Positions 37,940 through 51,400 of a DNA stretch of 64,000 nucleotides are shown piece by piece. The notes beneath the pieces were generated by a model, which was given only the letters and a program-made list of their open reading frames with translations, did no database searches and was not told where the DNA came from. Every line of letters starts with the position of its first letter. Position 1 is the first letter of the stretch. Where the stretch lies: positions 434,001 to 498,000 of the forward strand of contig JADLSH010000034.1 of NCBI GenBank assembly GCA_016169945.1, written 5' to 3'. Both the position numbers and the translations under genes were made by a program. This DNA is from Trachythela sp. YZ-2020 (taxonomy: Eukaryota; Cnidaria; Anthozoa; Malacalcyonacea; Clavulariidae).

Positions 37940-39920
37940 TGACTGCATGTATACCACCAAGTGCTGCAGACTGAGTTGCTTACTGTGTAGCTAGTTAAGG
38001 CAATTCACTACCCTCAGAAAAACTAAGCATCAACCAATGCATACAGGCATACCCAAATTTGTATGACTTATGACACTTTTGACTAGGAGTTCAAGCGCTG
38101 GTATGGATCAACCCCTTTAAGAATCTGTAGGCTGTCTGTCACATATGTGCCTATAACACAGTAAATGTGATGTTGATAATGAAAGCCAGCACAAGCAGTG
38201 ATGGGTTATTCCACAAAATATCCACACCTCCCTCATGGAGGAAATTAGTAGCTAATTTATACTCCTCTCCTTTAGACATCTGCCTTCGCCACCTGAACTG
38301 CAGAAAATTCCTATCATGTGTTGGGAGTCTAGATCTTTTCTATATTGACCCACAGTGTATCTCCACAGTGTCCTCACAATTATAAGCTAGTATAGAAATA
38401 ATGGATGAATAATCTGTTATAGGTACAACAAGAAATGGCACAAGTGACCAAAGTGTAGAACAGCCAAAGCAAAGTTGTAGCACATGGAGCATGAAAGTTA
38501 CAATAATATCATAATAATTTGATTATAAAGTTTAGTTTTTAGAATATTTACTGCTAATTAATTAATAGTTATTCTTTGAAGAAATTAAATAAAAACACCA
38601 CTGTGTACTGCATCATTGTTGGATAATTCTGCAATAAAAGAATAGATATAGGTTATTCAAAAATATTGTAAGCCAGGGACACTGGAACTTTTGGCACACT
38701 GGGGCATTTACACCTGATATGGTCTGTGATACCTTTCACTCATAGAGATGATGCTCAAAGGGTGAACAAGTTAGTGACCTTTCAAGATTGTTGCATATTT
38801 AAGTGATATTTATTGAAAAACCTATCCTATTTGCAGGCTTGGATGTATGATACAACAAATGTATCATACAAAATAGGAACAAAATTCCATGTTTTGAGCA
38901 TAGACCCTTTGTTGGGCAGACTAAAAGGCCAGACCTTTGCTTGAAATGTTGAAGTTTGTTCTAATTTTTAGGTAGTTGCATGATTCATCTAAGTCTGCAA
39001 ATCCTACAATAACATAACCCAAACTATAAAAGTATTAAACTTTGCAAAAAATTCCCAGGTGATAATTGGCCAGAACACTACACAGTGCATCCCTGGCGTG
39101 CATTTAGTGGGGACTGGTTGAACTTTTTCATGGGTGCAAGACTGGGGGGGGCATCGACTGATTTGCCCTGGGTCAGTTACTAGGTCTTGCCAGGCTTGCT
39201 TTAATACATTTCAGGAATACAATCCTAGTTCTTCAAAATCCTCAACCTAAAGACATCTTTGGCCAGAAAGCTAGGTACAAATTGTGTGCAATAGCACCCT
39301 GAACTTTTTCCGACACTCCTAGCATATACATAAATTGTAGTTACAGAACACAAAACCCTAATTCTATGTTATCCTAATTCCCTACTTTAAAGATAGTAGC
39401 ACATAAATTATATAGCTTTATGTCGTAAACCAGTCCTCAGGATTCTTGAGAGAATCAAGATATTCTGATAATTGTAAAATACATGGCTTCATACTACTGA
39501 CAGAAAATTATAATTTTCTAAATGGCAAAATACATACAACGTATTCAGAACATCAAATATTGATAAAATAGTATGAAATTATAGATGTGGATAAAGTAGA
39601 CCATAGTAAAATAAAGTAAAATAAAATAAAGTTTATGTATTTTTTACAACCAAACTTCAAATCCTCGTTGGTAAAATATCAAATACATTGTACTGTACAT
39701 TTATTCCCACCAAGTGTTTAATGAAACATTATATAAACTATTATCATTTATAGTATGTGAACTGCAAAATATTAATTACCTGCTAGTTCTGGTTTCAAAA
39801 AAATGACCACATTTTCGAGGTTTTACTATCTGTTTGTTGGCTTTTGCGGACGAGAATAACTTGTGCGACTTGCACTTTATTCGCGGAAATGCTCCAAGGT
39901 CGAAAAATATGTGGAAAATA
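37940..39920. other. Core of the 3.5-kb TIR element, no gene recognised
   Basis: AT-rich, with only short open frames. I see no transposase motif. Simple ATAAAATAAAGT-type repeats occur near 39605-39640. Confidence 0.5.
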
Positions 39921-40168
39921 TTGAAAACAACGAGAATTTACTGCAAAAACTCAAAAAGCTAAAATATATTTTGCAAAAACCAGGGGGGTGTGAATGTTGT
40001 AGCGGGCTCAGAATTGAGCCTGGTCAGTGGTAATTACCATGGGCAAAAGGAACCAGTCGTCATGGTAATGACGTAAGCAAAGGCCAAAATCCGCCATGTT
40101 TTTGCGGACACTTTTTTCTGCCGAGCACGTCCTCCAGTAATATAGTATAGCTCAGTGCTACCAACACA

Positions 40169-40542
40169 CAGTGAGCTCTATATATATATATCTGGAGTGA
40201 GAACTTATGTCCAAAAAGTGAAGCCAAAGATGGCGGAAATTGACGTCCAGTGCCAATCCCTTTCTATTGTTTTCGACCGCGCGGTTTGCACAAGCCGGCA
40301 AGGAGTGTGCCGAAATTTTGTGTTTTTACTCCGATGTAAACAATAACATCATGATTTTATGAACTAATAACTTGATTAGCGATGCGATCTGTTAGTATAA
40401 ACTGGAATTAGCTAGAAAAATGGTATGAAAACTGTTTATGACCTTCATGAGTTTGGACGTCAATTGCCGCCATCTTTGGCTTCACTTGGCCTATTGGCCG
40501 AACATTAGAAGTTCTTACTCCAGATATATATAGAGCTCACTG
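40169..40542. mobile_element. MITE with perfect 8-bp target duplication (374 bp)
   Basis: Ends CAGTGAGCTCTATATATATA and its inverse, flanked by CCAACACA at 40161-40168 and 40543-40550. Arms of about 80 bp include GAAGCCAAAGATGGCGG and its inverse. The 8-bp duplication fits hAT; the ends resemble those of the neighbouring 3.5-kb element. Confidence 0.9.
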
Positions 40543-40556
40543 CCAACACATGGTCA

Positions 40557-43500
40557 ATAGGCCTATTGCCTAATGGAGTTTGGCTCAATGCATGCCGGTA
40601 GAGTGGTATCAAAATCACTTCTTCGAGAAATTTTGTTGTCATGGCGGCAATTTTGTTTCAAAGAACAAATGATTAATTTTCTATCAAATCTACGTCGCGA
40701 TCGTTGTTATTTTTATCGCTGTGTGTAAAGAGAAGCCTTGGCTAAATTCTGTGCAAATTAAAAGGAATTTGCTTCACGTATTACGGAGAAAACAGCCGTG
40801 AAAGGACGCCATGAGTGAACACAATTCGAACATATTCATCGTTTTAGAATCGATTTGCTCAACGTTTTCAGGTATTGTAATGTTGTAAGAGACCGTCAGT
40901 AAACGATTTTGCTCTAGAAATATTCTCATGTTGTCTATCAATGCTGATCATGTATTTTTACCGATTGATCTTACTTTTATAGCCATATTTTCTGACTTAA
41001 AATTGATACTAAAAACTGCCCTAGTCCCTAGAATGCTGTAAACAATGGCGTTTGTGACATACAAGAACAGAGCTTCTCTTGTGTTTTGCAGCGAAAATGT
41101 ACTCGCATTTAGGCAAAATTTAATTTATTTTGCAAAAGCATTATTTAAATTTCATATCTGCTAGTTTTTGCACGAGTTAAAGCAGTTTTTGTAAATGTTT
41201 TTCTACTTGGAGTGCCTTGGTTCTTTCATTCTACAAGTAAACAGTAGGTTTTTTAAAATTCTAAGTCATAAAACACACTCTAAATAGGTTTAAAAAGCTG
41301 CAGGATTGTAGTTTTAGCATTTATGCATCAGATACATTGAAGTTTTAGCGTTACAGTCAGGTATTAAGTCATAGTTAAATATATTTCTATGTATAAATTA
41401 TTAAACCTTTTGCACAGTATTAATTCAATATTAAAAGGTAGTCTGTAAATTATTTACTGTACATATTGTGTATTGAAATCAAATTGTAAATAGTACTTTC
41501 TGAATAATTGTAACTCGAGGTGTAGCTTAGGTTATTGTATTTTTTAAATATTCAAGTGGTATTCAATTTTTCAACTAACTATAGGATTAAATTATTGTAA
41601 TGGTGATGAACCAAGCACTTCGATAGGAATCAAACGAACAGCTGCAACAAGGTGAAACTGCTATTTAAAATCACTTGTCAATTGTAACCCCCACCCTCCA
41701 ACATTGAGAAAAGGTGTGAGGATAGATGTTTGTCTTGCGATATATATGGTAAAAGTACATAATACCTCCATACTAAACACTCTCCCTGCGGAAGACTGAA
41801 CTGACTAATCCTGGCTAATCTCCCAACAGATGGGGGAAAGATTTAAAGACATTTCAATTGATTTATTGACACCTAGTCAGGCTTTAGTAACAGTCAATAG
41901 AGGAAAAATGCCCCACAATTCCCTGAGGTGGGGGAGTGGGAGTTACAATTAACAATATATAAGGCTAAGAATACTATTGTATGATGTATCAAGGAGTGGG
42001 GGAATTGTTAGAATTACAGTTGTAGGGACCCAGAGCTGTCATATGGACTTATTCCACTGAATACTCAATTCCAGTTGTCAATTGTAACCCCACTCCCCCC
42101 ACCTTGAGGAATGGTAGGGAAATGTGGGGCGTTTTTCCTCTATTGACTGTTGGTTAAGCATGACTAGGTGGGGGATTTCCCATTAAGTGTCAGTATCCTA
42201 CCACTGACTATAGGCATAGGAAGTAACTGTTACTTCAAGGGGGGGACCTCTTCTTCAGTAAAGGGCACTTTGAATTAGCTGGAGAAAGGGGCACTTTGAA
42301 GAAAGGTTGGGGGATCATGTGCCCTCCGGTTCCTACGCCACAGTCGCCACTGCCACTAACAAGTAAGATCCTCTGGCGTTAGACAGAGTACTGAAAAATA
42401 TAAAAGTAGGGTGCATCTGGCCGATAGTTTTGTTAACCCATTAACTGGCAGTACCCTACCACTGACGAGACTGATTGGGCGTTAGACAGAATAAAATACT
42501 AAAGTAGGGCACATCTGGGCGTATTCCAGCTAATGAGTTAATATGGATTCCCGACCCTTGAATGTGGGGCATATTAAATATGGGGAAACGTTTAGGGGGC
42601 TTGGCTATACAGCCTAGTCACAGTCTAAGGTTGGCCTGTTAAGTCTGATCTAAACACATGATCTCAAATATTAAGCAAATTATATTATATCTGTTTGTTT
42701 TCTTGCATGTTTGTTTTTCTACACAGTGGCAATGAAATTAGTTCCTGGATTTGTTTTCTCACAGAATAGCAAAATAATTTGCAATAATTTAAATAATTTG
42801 AAAGAGAGTGGTTCTGTCCTGCATGTGTACAGCATTGTGTTTCAGTGTTTGAAAATATTGAACAAGAATTTATAAATTTTAAAAGATATTCTTTGTTCAA
42901 TAAATCAATTGAAATGTCTTTAAATCTTTCCCCCATATGTTGGGAGATTAGCCCGGGTTAGTCAGTCCAGTCTTCCTCAGGGAATCAGGCCATTGTTTAG
43001 TATGGAGGTATTAACATCTATCTTCCCACCTTTTCTAGATGTTGGAGGGTGCATGGGGGTTACAATTGACAAGTGATTTTAAATAGCAGTTTCACCTTGT
43101 TGCAGCTGTTCGTTTGATTCCTATCGAAGTGCTTTGTTCATCACCATTACAATAATTTAATCCTATAGTTAGTTGAAAAATTGAATACCACTTGAATATT
43201 TAAAAAATACAATAACCTAAGCTACACCTCGAGTTACACTTATTCAGAAAGTACTATTTACAATTTGATTTCAATACACAATATGTACAGTAAATAATTT
43301 ACAGACTACCTTTTAATATTGAATTAATACTGTGCAAAAGGTTTAATAATTTATACATAGAAATATATTTAACTATGACTTAATACCTGACTGTAACGCT
43401 AAAACTTCAATGTATCTGATGTATAAATGCTAAAACTACAATCCTGCAGCTTTTTAAACCTATTTAGAGTGTGTTTTATGACTTAGAATTTTAAAAAACC

Positions 43501-44183
43501 TACTGTTTACTTGTAGAATGAAAGAACCAAGGCACTCCAAGTAGAAAAACATTTACAAAAACTGCTTTAACTCGTGCAAAAACTAGCAGATATGAAATTT
43601 AAATAATGCTTTTGCAAATACATTAAATTTTGCCTAAATGCGAGTCAAATTTTCGCGCCAAAACACAAGAGAAGCTCTGTTCTTGTACGTCACAAAGGCC
43701 ATTGTTTACAGCATTCTAGGGCAGTTTTTGTATCAATTTTAAGTCGCAAAATATGGGTATAAAACGTAAGATCAATCGGTAAAAATACATGATCAGCATT
43801 GATAGACAACATGAGAATATTTCTAGAGCAAAATCGTTTACTGACGGTCTCTTACAACATTACAATACCTGAAAACGTTGAGCAAATCGATTCTAAAACG
43901 ATGAATATGTTCGAATTGTGTTCACTCATGGCGTCCTTTGACGGCTGTTTTCTCCGTAATACGTGAAGCAAATTCCTTTTAATTTGCACAGAATTTAGCC
44001 AAGGCTTCTCTTTACACACAGCGAAAAAAATAACAACGATCGCGACGTAGATTTGATAGAAAATTAATCATTTGTTCTTTGAAACAAAATTGCCGCCATG
44101 ACAACAAAATTTCTCGAAGAAGTGATTTTGATACCACTCTACCGGCATGCATTGCGCCAAACTCCATTAGGCAATAGGCCTAT
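40557..44183. mobile_element. 3.6-kb foldback element with arms of about 1.3 kb
   Basis: The left arm (40557-41870, starting ATAGGCCTATTGCCTAATGG) is the inverse of the right arm (about 42893-44183) over nearly its full length with few differences. Examples are ATGGCGGCAATTTTGTTTC/GAAACAAAATTGCCGCCAT and CAAGGTGAAACTGCTATTT with its inverse. The 1-kb centre contains another inverted pair (41868-41957/42065-42180) and GGCAGTACCCTACC repeats. No transposase and no clear target duplication are seen. Confidence 0.85.
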
Positions 44184-44199
44184 ACACGATCATATTTCA

Positions 44200-45370
44200 C
44201 TCTTAGTTTTTCAACTTGGCAGCTTACTTAGGGACTGTTGTTACAATTATAAATTATATACCACCATTATGGTTCTCATTACCTATATCTAAACTTAAAA
44301 ATCAGCAAATCACTTATAATATCCGCTTCAATAGGAGCAGGATTCGTCACACTTGCTGAAGTATAAACGCGCAAAGACAATATAAATATGATAATTACTC
44401 ACCTTACAGAAGTGTGTTCAGTCATGCCTTCTCCAAATAGCATGAGCTCGGCTCAATAAACAGCCGTTTTGAGCATGCGCAAGGCCAGTTATCCAATCAG
44501 AAGCCAGTATTATTTGTATTAAATATTATAATTCATGCCTTCTGAAAAGAGCATGAGTGAAACACGAGTCGCGCATGAATCGATATATTGCCGGAAACGA
44601 GTCTTGTATAGCTGCAGTTGCTAGGAAACAGACTCGGCAACAGTCGGCAAGGCTGTAAAATTGCGTAAATGTAACAGAAAGCGGAAAATTTTTAAAAATA
44701 ATAATGAAAAATCCAGAAAAATTACAATGTTGAATTTTAAAGCTTTGGGATAAACAAAGCAATGTTTTAGACGGAACATGGAAATAAAAACTCTCAATTT
44801 TGTGAAAATATTTAGTCATGCTGGGCATGACAAGCATGACCGGTAGCTACGCCACTGATAAGGGATCATCCATAATTGTGAATGTCTTTACAAGGCTGCA
44901 GACAGTAAAAATGTCGAAACATCGACATTTGAGAACGTGTATACATTGGTCATAAAATCCCCTCCCCCCCCCTCACAGTCCAGGGTTTGTACGCTTGTGA
45001 AAATATTGATTATTATGGATGGCGCCACAATTTACATAGGAAGACAAAATGTACAGTTTCACAATTTGGACAAATCTATGCAACGTCGACTACTCAGTAG
45101 ATATAAGAAGCTGTCTCTGTCTGAGGTCAGGCATGCATGCATAATTCTCTTCTGCTTGAAAAATTTAAAAAACTTTCATTTCGACTAACTTTGACGCCGA
45201 AGGGCCTTCGCTCGAAATGTTAAAGTGTTTTTAATCTAGTTTTATTGCGTTAAGCCGTTAAAACGTTGGTCCAAAATCTTTAATGATTGTGTGAATTCAT
45301 GTTTATATACGTCATATAAACTAGTGAACCCAGTAACCGAGTGGTAATGTAATGGTGCATTTTCTTCTTA
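44200..45370. other. Upstream region of caspase exon 1
   Basis: Repeat-like, with no gene recognised. A possible promoter for the caspase gene would lie here, but no clear TATA box or initiator stands out. A TTCTTCTTATAG acceptor directly before 45374 implies a further 5' non-coding exon upstream. Confidence 0.4.
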
Positions 45371-45373
45371 TAG

Positions 45374-45435
45374 TAAAGAAATGGCAGAAAACCCAACACC
45401 AGCAAAGGCAAAACAAGAGGAAACACCTGCTCAAG
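45374..45435 (+). CDS. Probable first coding exon of the caspase
   Basis: Acceptor TTCTTCTTATAG, 7 bases of leader, ATG at 45381 in good context (AGAAATGG), 18 codons beginning MAENPTPAKAKQEE, then the donor CAAG/GTAAAT. The peptide is polar and would be a minimal prodomain. It could belong to another gene; there is no other exon candidate nearby. Confidence 0.5.
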
Positions 45436-48400
45436 GTAAATGGATCAACCCTCTTGAAGTTCGTATGGTTTGTATACTAACCATAACTTGGCCATAACCC
45501 CAACTCAGTGTAATAGCATTATAATGCCCTCTGGTAAGATCGAACCTGCAATCCCGGACGAAGCGCGCTCAGCCAACTGCGCTTGCAGTGCAGTCGTCAA
45601 GAGCTAACCACAAGTTCATGTATATATGCAAGTGTGGTGCCAATTTCTGGTTAGGCCTATAGTTGCACTTGCTCCTGTTTACGTCTAAAGATATGTATAT
45701 AATTTTCGCTCGAAAATTCCATCAACAAACACCTTCACCATTCAGCTCTATCGAACGAGATGCCCAAAAATTAGAATATGTTCTCTCGTACCAAACATTA
45801 GGATCACCCTAGTATTTATACATGAATTTGAGCTCAAGGCAACTGGTCTCTGTGCCTCAGTTGGCAGCGCGTTGCACCGGAATCGCATCGCCGCAGGTTA
45901 GATTCCTGCAGCAGGACCTATAGTTGAATTTTTCACAACTGCTGCTACAATCTTGGGCAAAAGTTCGTAGAACGACTGACAGAATGCGCGATTTTCCCTA
46001 CTATCGGGTTTTAACATGAAATTGTATCTCCCCCGCGCCCCCATTCAATGTTGCTTTCTAGCATTTTTACTTGACGTAATAGTGTGTTTGTCCCAGATGC
46101 CAAGTCATTAAACATCAACATTGAATGGGGGGGGGGTGCATTACTAATGCACAGAAAATGACTCATCGTTCTACGGTTTTTGGCCAAGATTGTCTGAATG
46201 TAATCATATTTCATCTTTTGTTTTATGAATGCTAGAAATTCATTAAAGGCGCGTTATATTTTCGGTGCATTAATATAAAGAATCGCTGATATCATATAAA
46301 ATACTCTTGAAATTCGTATATTGATTAGATTCAAAATTAACTTAAGGTGGCCCTGCAACTAAAGTCCTCAATATACGATATATTCCTAAGGTTAAGACTA
46401 AGCGCTATAACGGGCTTTTCAAAAATTTAAGTTTGCGATTTTACTCTAAAATCGTTTCGTTGCCAAATGCACATTTGTCCGTATCTTTACAGTTTAACGG
46501 CGACTATTTAGACACGACAATAAACTGTTTATTAAACTGGTACATACACGTGTTAATCTTGAAACATTGAACATATATATTGACCGAGTAAGGCAGGGTA
46601 TAAGTATATAAACCGGCTACATGCAGGTTTACCGCATATAAAGAAACAACAATTTCACTGTCCCAGAACAATTTAAATCTGTATATAGCGGGATTCTGTT
46701 GACAGAAAACTCGAGACTTAAGATGAAATTAATATACATTGCAAAAATATATGTTCCAAGTCCAAGACCATGAATGCAAAAACCAAATACGAAACCTTTC
46801 ACCTTTCAAAATTGAAAATGTGCTAATGCCTAAATTATATATAATTGCTGCGGAGCGAGCGAGCCTGAAGCGAGCGAGCGTAGCAGCAGCCTTATGTGTG
46901 CAGAGAGGGAGTTTTTAAGTAAATTTTATTTAGCGCATGGAATTGTGGTCGAGCGCGCTTGATATGCGCAGAACACAAATTTTAAACTCGCTCAGTTCCA
47001 TGTGCTTTTCGATTTTGACGGACGGAATCTTCGAATTTTTATCGAATTTCTAAAGCTTTTTCAAGTATATTTTGACCATTCAAGGTAAGATATTTTGTCT
47101 TTTGTTTTTATGTTACGTTTACATTTGTTTACTCCTTTTTGGAAAGTTGGCAATCTCAATTTATATATCTATGTCATGAAACGCTGAAAGCACACAATCG
47201 ATCATCGCAGCTAGATTCAGTGTCTGTTTATATATAAACTATATATTCTGCTAATGTGCTATCGACTTTGCTTGAGCTGTTAGTGCTGTAAAGCATGGAA
47301 GTCTTACATAGAGATGTCTTTAAAAGGTTTTTCTATCCATTCGCATTTGCTTTCTCTTGCTGATTTCCATATTTTGCAAAGTCACAGATATGCAATTGAT
47401 CGTCTAAATTGCCTGACTGAATCATTCTGATTTGTGCAAGGTTTGACCTATTAAATAGGCTACTGTAGGCATAGAAATATGTTTTTATTCCTATTTTACA
47501 ATGGACTTAATATTTTTGTCTAGTCGAGTTCCCATATTATTGTCAGAACAGACAGGGTCTCAGTTCTGCGCGCACTAAGACAAATATTCGAATGGCAACG
47601 AGTTGAAGTGAGCTGTTCTAATACGGACAGCAGTGAGAAATGTCAATTTTGTCCTATAAGAGCCATATCCCTCGTTTGAAACACTTTCAGATAATTCTGC
47701 TAGAAACACCGATACATCTATAACAATTATGTTTTCTTCACACTGATTCAGTGCCGAGATTTTAAAGAATTTCAGTGAGTACTGTCCCTGAGTATTGTGC
47801 ATATTGCCGTGGTGTCAGAAAATTTGTCTGACAATAGCTATTACTGTATATCCCATTACATGACATTCACCTTTGTATATATCCGTAGCAAATAACTTGT
47901 CAACTCTGATAGGCACTAAAAGTACATTCTTACAGGTTTTAGTTAAACTATTGACATACACCGGAATCGCAGGGCCGTGGGTTCAATTCCTGCCAGAGGA
48001 CCTAGTGTTGCATTTTTCGCATCCGTTCCTGGTTAGGTCTTAAATTGTGTATATATCTACTCACTTGGATTATCCACCAAACCCAGTATTCTAGTTCAAC
48101 AAAGTGAAGTGCAAGAAAATCTTTGAAGTTTATATTTATGGATTTTGTTTAACTTATTCAAACCTGGCGGCTTAGCTATGTATTCATTCATGCGTAACCC
48201 TGTGTGCATGCCATGCTAAGTGAGAACATTGTAATCACGGGCGCCGGAAGCTACCTGAAGCGGCGGGGGCAGCCATTTAAAAAGGGCACTTTTTCTTGAC
48301 ATTGATTTTTCTGTGCGGTAATGTTGGCTAACATTTTTCTATATGGGTACTGGACCACTGGTGATCTTTTCAGTGTACGTAATTATTTAACTTGGTTGGA

Positions 48401-51400
48401 TAACACATTTTTTCCATTGATTAGAACAATTTTATATTTTCCTATCTGATCTCGTATAAAATTAGATTGTATTTATTGGATATCTAGATATATTAGATAT
48501 GTAGATATTTATTACAACGTGTTTTTATAAAGTAAATTCTATGATTTTATTTTACATATTACTTTACATTGAATTATATTTAGGAAAACACAAATGAAAT
48601 ATCCTTCATTAACAGGTGGGAATTTTGCCAGCGCGGGTCAGCAAATTGCGGGCGCACGCAAAAAAATTCTTTCAAAATTTGTTAAAATGAGCAAAAACAA
48701 GTTTTCGAGTGTTTTTTTGGCTAGAAAACAGTCGATTTATCAGTATTAAAATACTTTTCTACAAAGTTTATGACAAAATAAACAGGACGAAAGAAATTGG
48801 ACTGAAATCAGAGAACTATAAAGGATATTATTCTACGACGAAACATGAGCGAAATTTTACTTTGTTCGAAGATGCTAGTTGTTTTGGCTCCGTGAACAGA
48901 TAAAATTAAAAAGTTAAACTTACGGTGGGTTTGAATTGAATTTTTTACACATTTTTCTATACAAAAATTACTGAAATAGTTTTCTTATTATCAAAACCTG
49001 TGAGATTTGGTAGGACCAAAATCGCCATTTTGCGAAAAATAAGAAAAAGCCAAATTTTCAACTTCAGATTGTAAAAAATCTAGCCGAGAGCTTCAAAACG
49101 AGACTATCCTTAAACGATAGTTTGAACCTTTCTTAATCCCTTAATCAAAGTAATTTAGATATAAAAATTCGCGCTGATACCAAAAACGGCGACACTATTT
49201 TAGTGATCTGAAATTGTTCACAAAAGTACCTCTGAAAATGCTGCCAGAAATTCTATGTTTATACAATTCTTGCTTGTTAAAGCGATTCGGTTGAGAGATT
49301 AAAGCCCATTGATTCCAGAAAAAAGGGCAGTTTTGAAATCATATGAATATTTTTCTCTTTTTCTCCAATATAGTAAATAGCAATTCAAGGTGTGAAAATC
49401 AGCACAGTGAAATGATAAAGAAATAAAATTTTGTCGAGAGCCTCAAAACCAAATACGGTTTAAAATACCCCTAATAGCATATACATTATATTGGGGAAGA
49501 ATTTGTTTACATCAAAATTCGCGCTAGTACGAATTTTTGGTGATTTTCTGGGATTTTCCGTCGAATTCCGAGAGTCTCCGATCTTTTCCGATACGTATAA
49601 AGATGTTTCTTTACGCAATTTTTAAATTTTTAAAAGTTATTATTCATTTGCTTGCACTCTCAGTCAATGAAACTATCAAATATTTTCGGCTGGTAAAAAA
49701 AACTAGGCCAAAATCTGTAAAAATCGCTCAGAAATTCAATAGCCGAATATACTCGCCCCAGATCTCATTTCTAATAACCGCGCGAATTCGAACGCATGCT
49801 CAGACAAACTTCCCACCTGTTTCCTTCATTAAAATCGTCCAAAGTACTTGCGCCGCTGCTCATTTGCTTGAACGAAATCTTTAGCAATTTTGAAGGTACA
49901 GACATCGTCAATGCGGTTCTTGTGAATGGTGCTAAACATTCTGTTGTTTAAACTGTTTGCGGACATTGTTAACCGTAACCACGATTTAATTCGTCGCATG
50001 ACGCTAAAGCTTCTTTCAGCGGTTGCTGACACTAGAGGCACGGAATTGTAAAAACATAACAACTTGTCGATTTCAGGAAGGCATTCTTTTGAACTTTGTT
50101 TCTTGTTCAAGACATCACAAATGGTGGAGACCTTGGTAACTTTCCTCAGAGGAATTTCGGATTCCCTGTTGTAAAGCTTGATATGAACAGGAAGTTCTTG
50201 AAGCTCGTTCTTTAGCTCTTGTAGGTCGATTACTTCCGAAAGATCACCCAGCTTGTCCACAAACTCATTAGAACTGGAATATTCCTTATTTGCTCCATAC
50301 AAAAGACAACTTTCTATTGCCTTTAGAACTGACAGGTCATCTTGGTCGAAGCGAGTCTTGATGGCTTCTTTGATAGCATCCAATGTTTCATAATAAATAC
50401 GTAGTAGCTCTTCTTTCTCATTTAAGGTGACTGGTGCAATTGGAGTGCTGGAATGGATTACGTAGTCCGTCATGTAGGCAGGAGTGGTTCTCTTTCTCTT
50501 TGCCAAAATCGGCTCATCATCACAGTGCTCCTGTCGATTCGTGTTTTGTTGAACACCGCTTTCATCATGCTGTACTCCAGTTACCTTCTCTGCTTTGGTG
50601 AATAGACGCTCGAATTCTTCAGTTGATCTGAATTCCTGTAGGCGAATATAATGCTTGTCAATGCTTGCTGTAGCTTGTTCTGTCGTCAGGCTTGCACTTT
50701 GTAACTGCTTTGAGTTATTCTCAAGTAGGTATGCTAGCTCATTCATTGCAACCAGCTTGAATATTTCAGGAAAATACTTGAGTTTTCGCAGCAACCCTTT
50801 TGATTTTGCTCTGTATTCTGGTGTGACACTTACATCCGTGGACAAGGTCTTCAAGGTCTCTTGGAGCTCGCGATTCTTCTTTAGAATAACATTTGCAGCA
50901 GCTCCTCTTGTAGTCCACCGTGTTCTTGAAAGAGTTCGCAGCTTTAAGTTGCCCTGGGTACTTTCAGCATTGTCTGACAGTTCCTTCTGGATATTGTCAA
51001 AAAGCAAAACTCTCTTCGGGCTTACACCAGCAAGAGCATAAATATCTTCACAGAAATCTTGAGCGTCAGCAATCATTCTGGATAGTGATGTTGCATCTTT
51101 GAAGACTAGCTCGTTGCAGTGAGCAAAGCAGTGAATGTAAAGTGCATGTTTGCAAACTTCATCCTTTACCAAAACCGCTAACCGTTTCATGGCCGATGCC
51201 CCATCGAATGCCATAGCAGCCATCTTTTCTGTGGCCATATTGCATCGGACCAGTATATCCTGTACATACTTTAGTAGGACTGCAGATGATAGTCCTTCGT
51301 CACATGGCATAACGCCGATAAAATCTTCCAAAATCTCGTAGTTTTCATTGCAGTGGCGAACAGAAAAAGACAACTGTTCAGTTTTTGAAATGTCACTTGA

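Larger units (their letters stand above)
36700..40157. mobile_element. 3.5-kb TIR element with arms of about 230 bp
   Basis: The left end CACTGAGCTTAATATATCTG, then GAGGACGTGC, is mirrored by the right end closing at 40157 (GCACGTCCTCCAG...AGCTCAGTG). Long arms include AAACATGGCGGATTTTGGC and its inverse. No matching target duplication is visible. The core holds a hAT MITE and no recognised transposase. Confidence 0.7.

Noticed and set aside
45177..45225. Possible additional hammerhead (TTTGACGCCGAAGGGCC...CTCGAAATG)
   Set aside because: The CTGANGA core is not intact and the stems do not pair convincingly.
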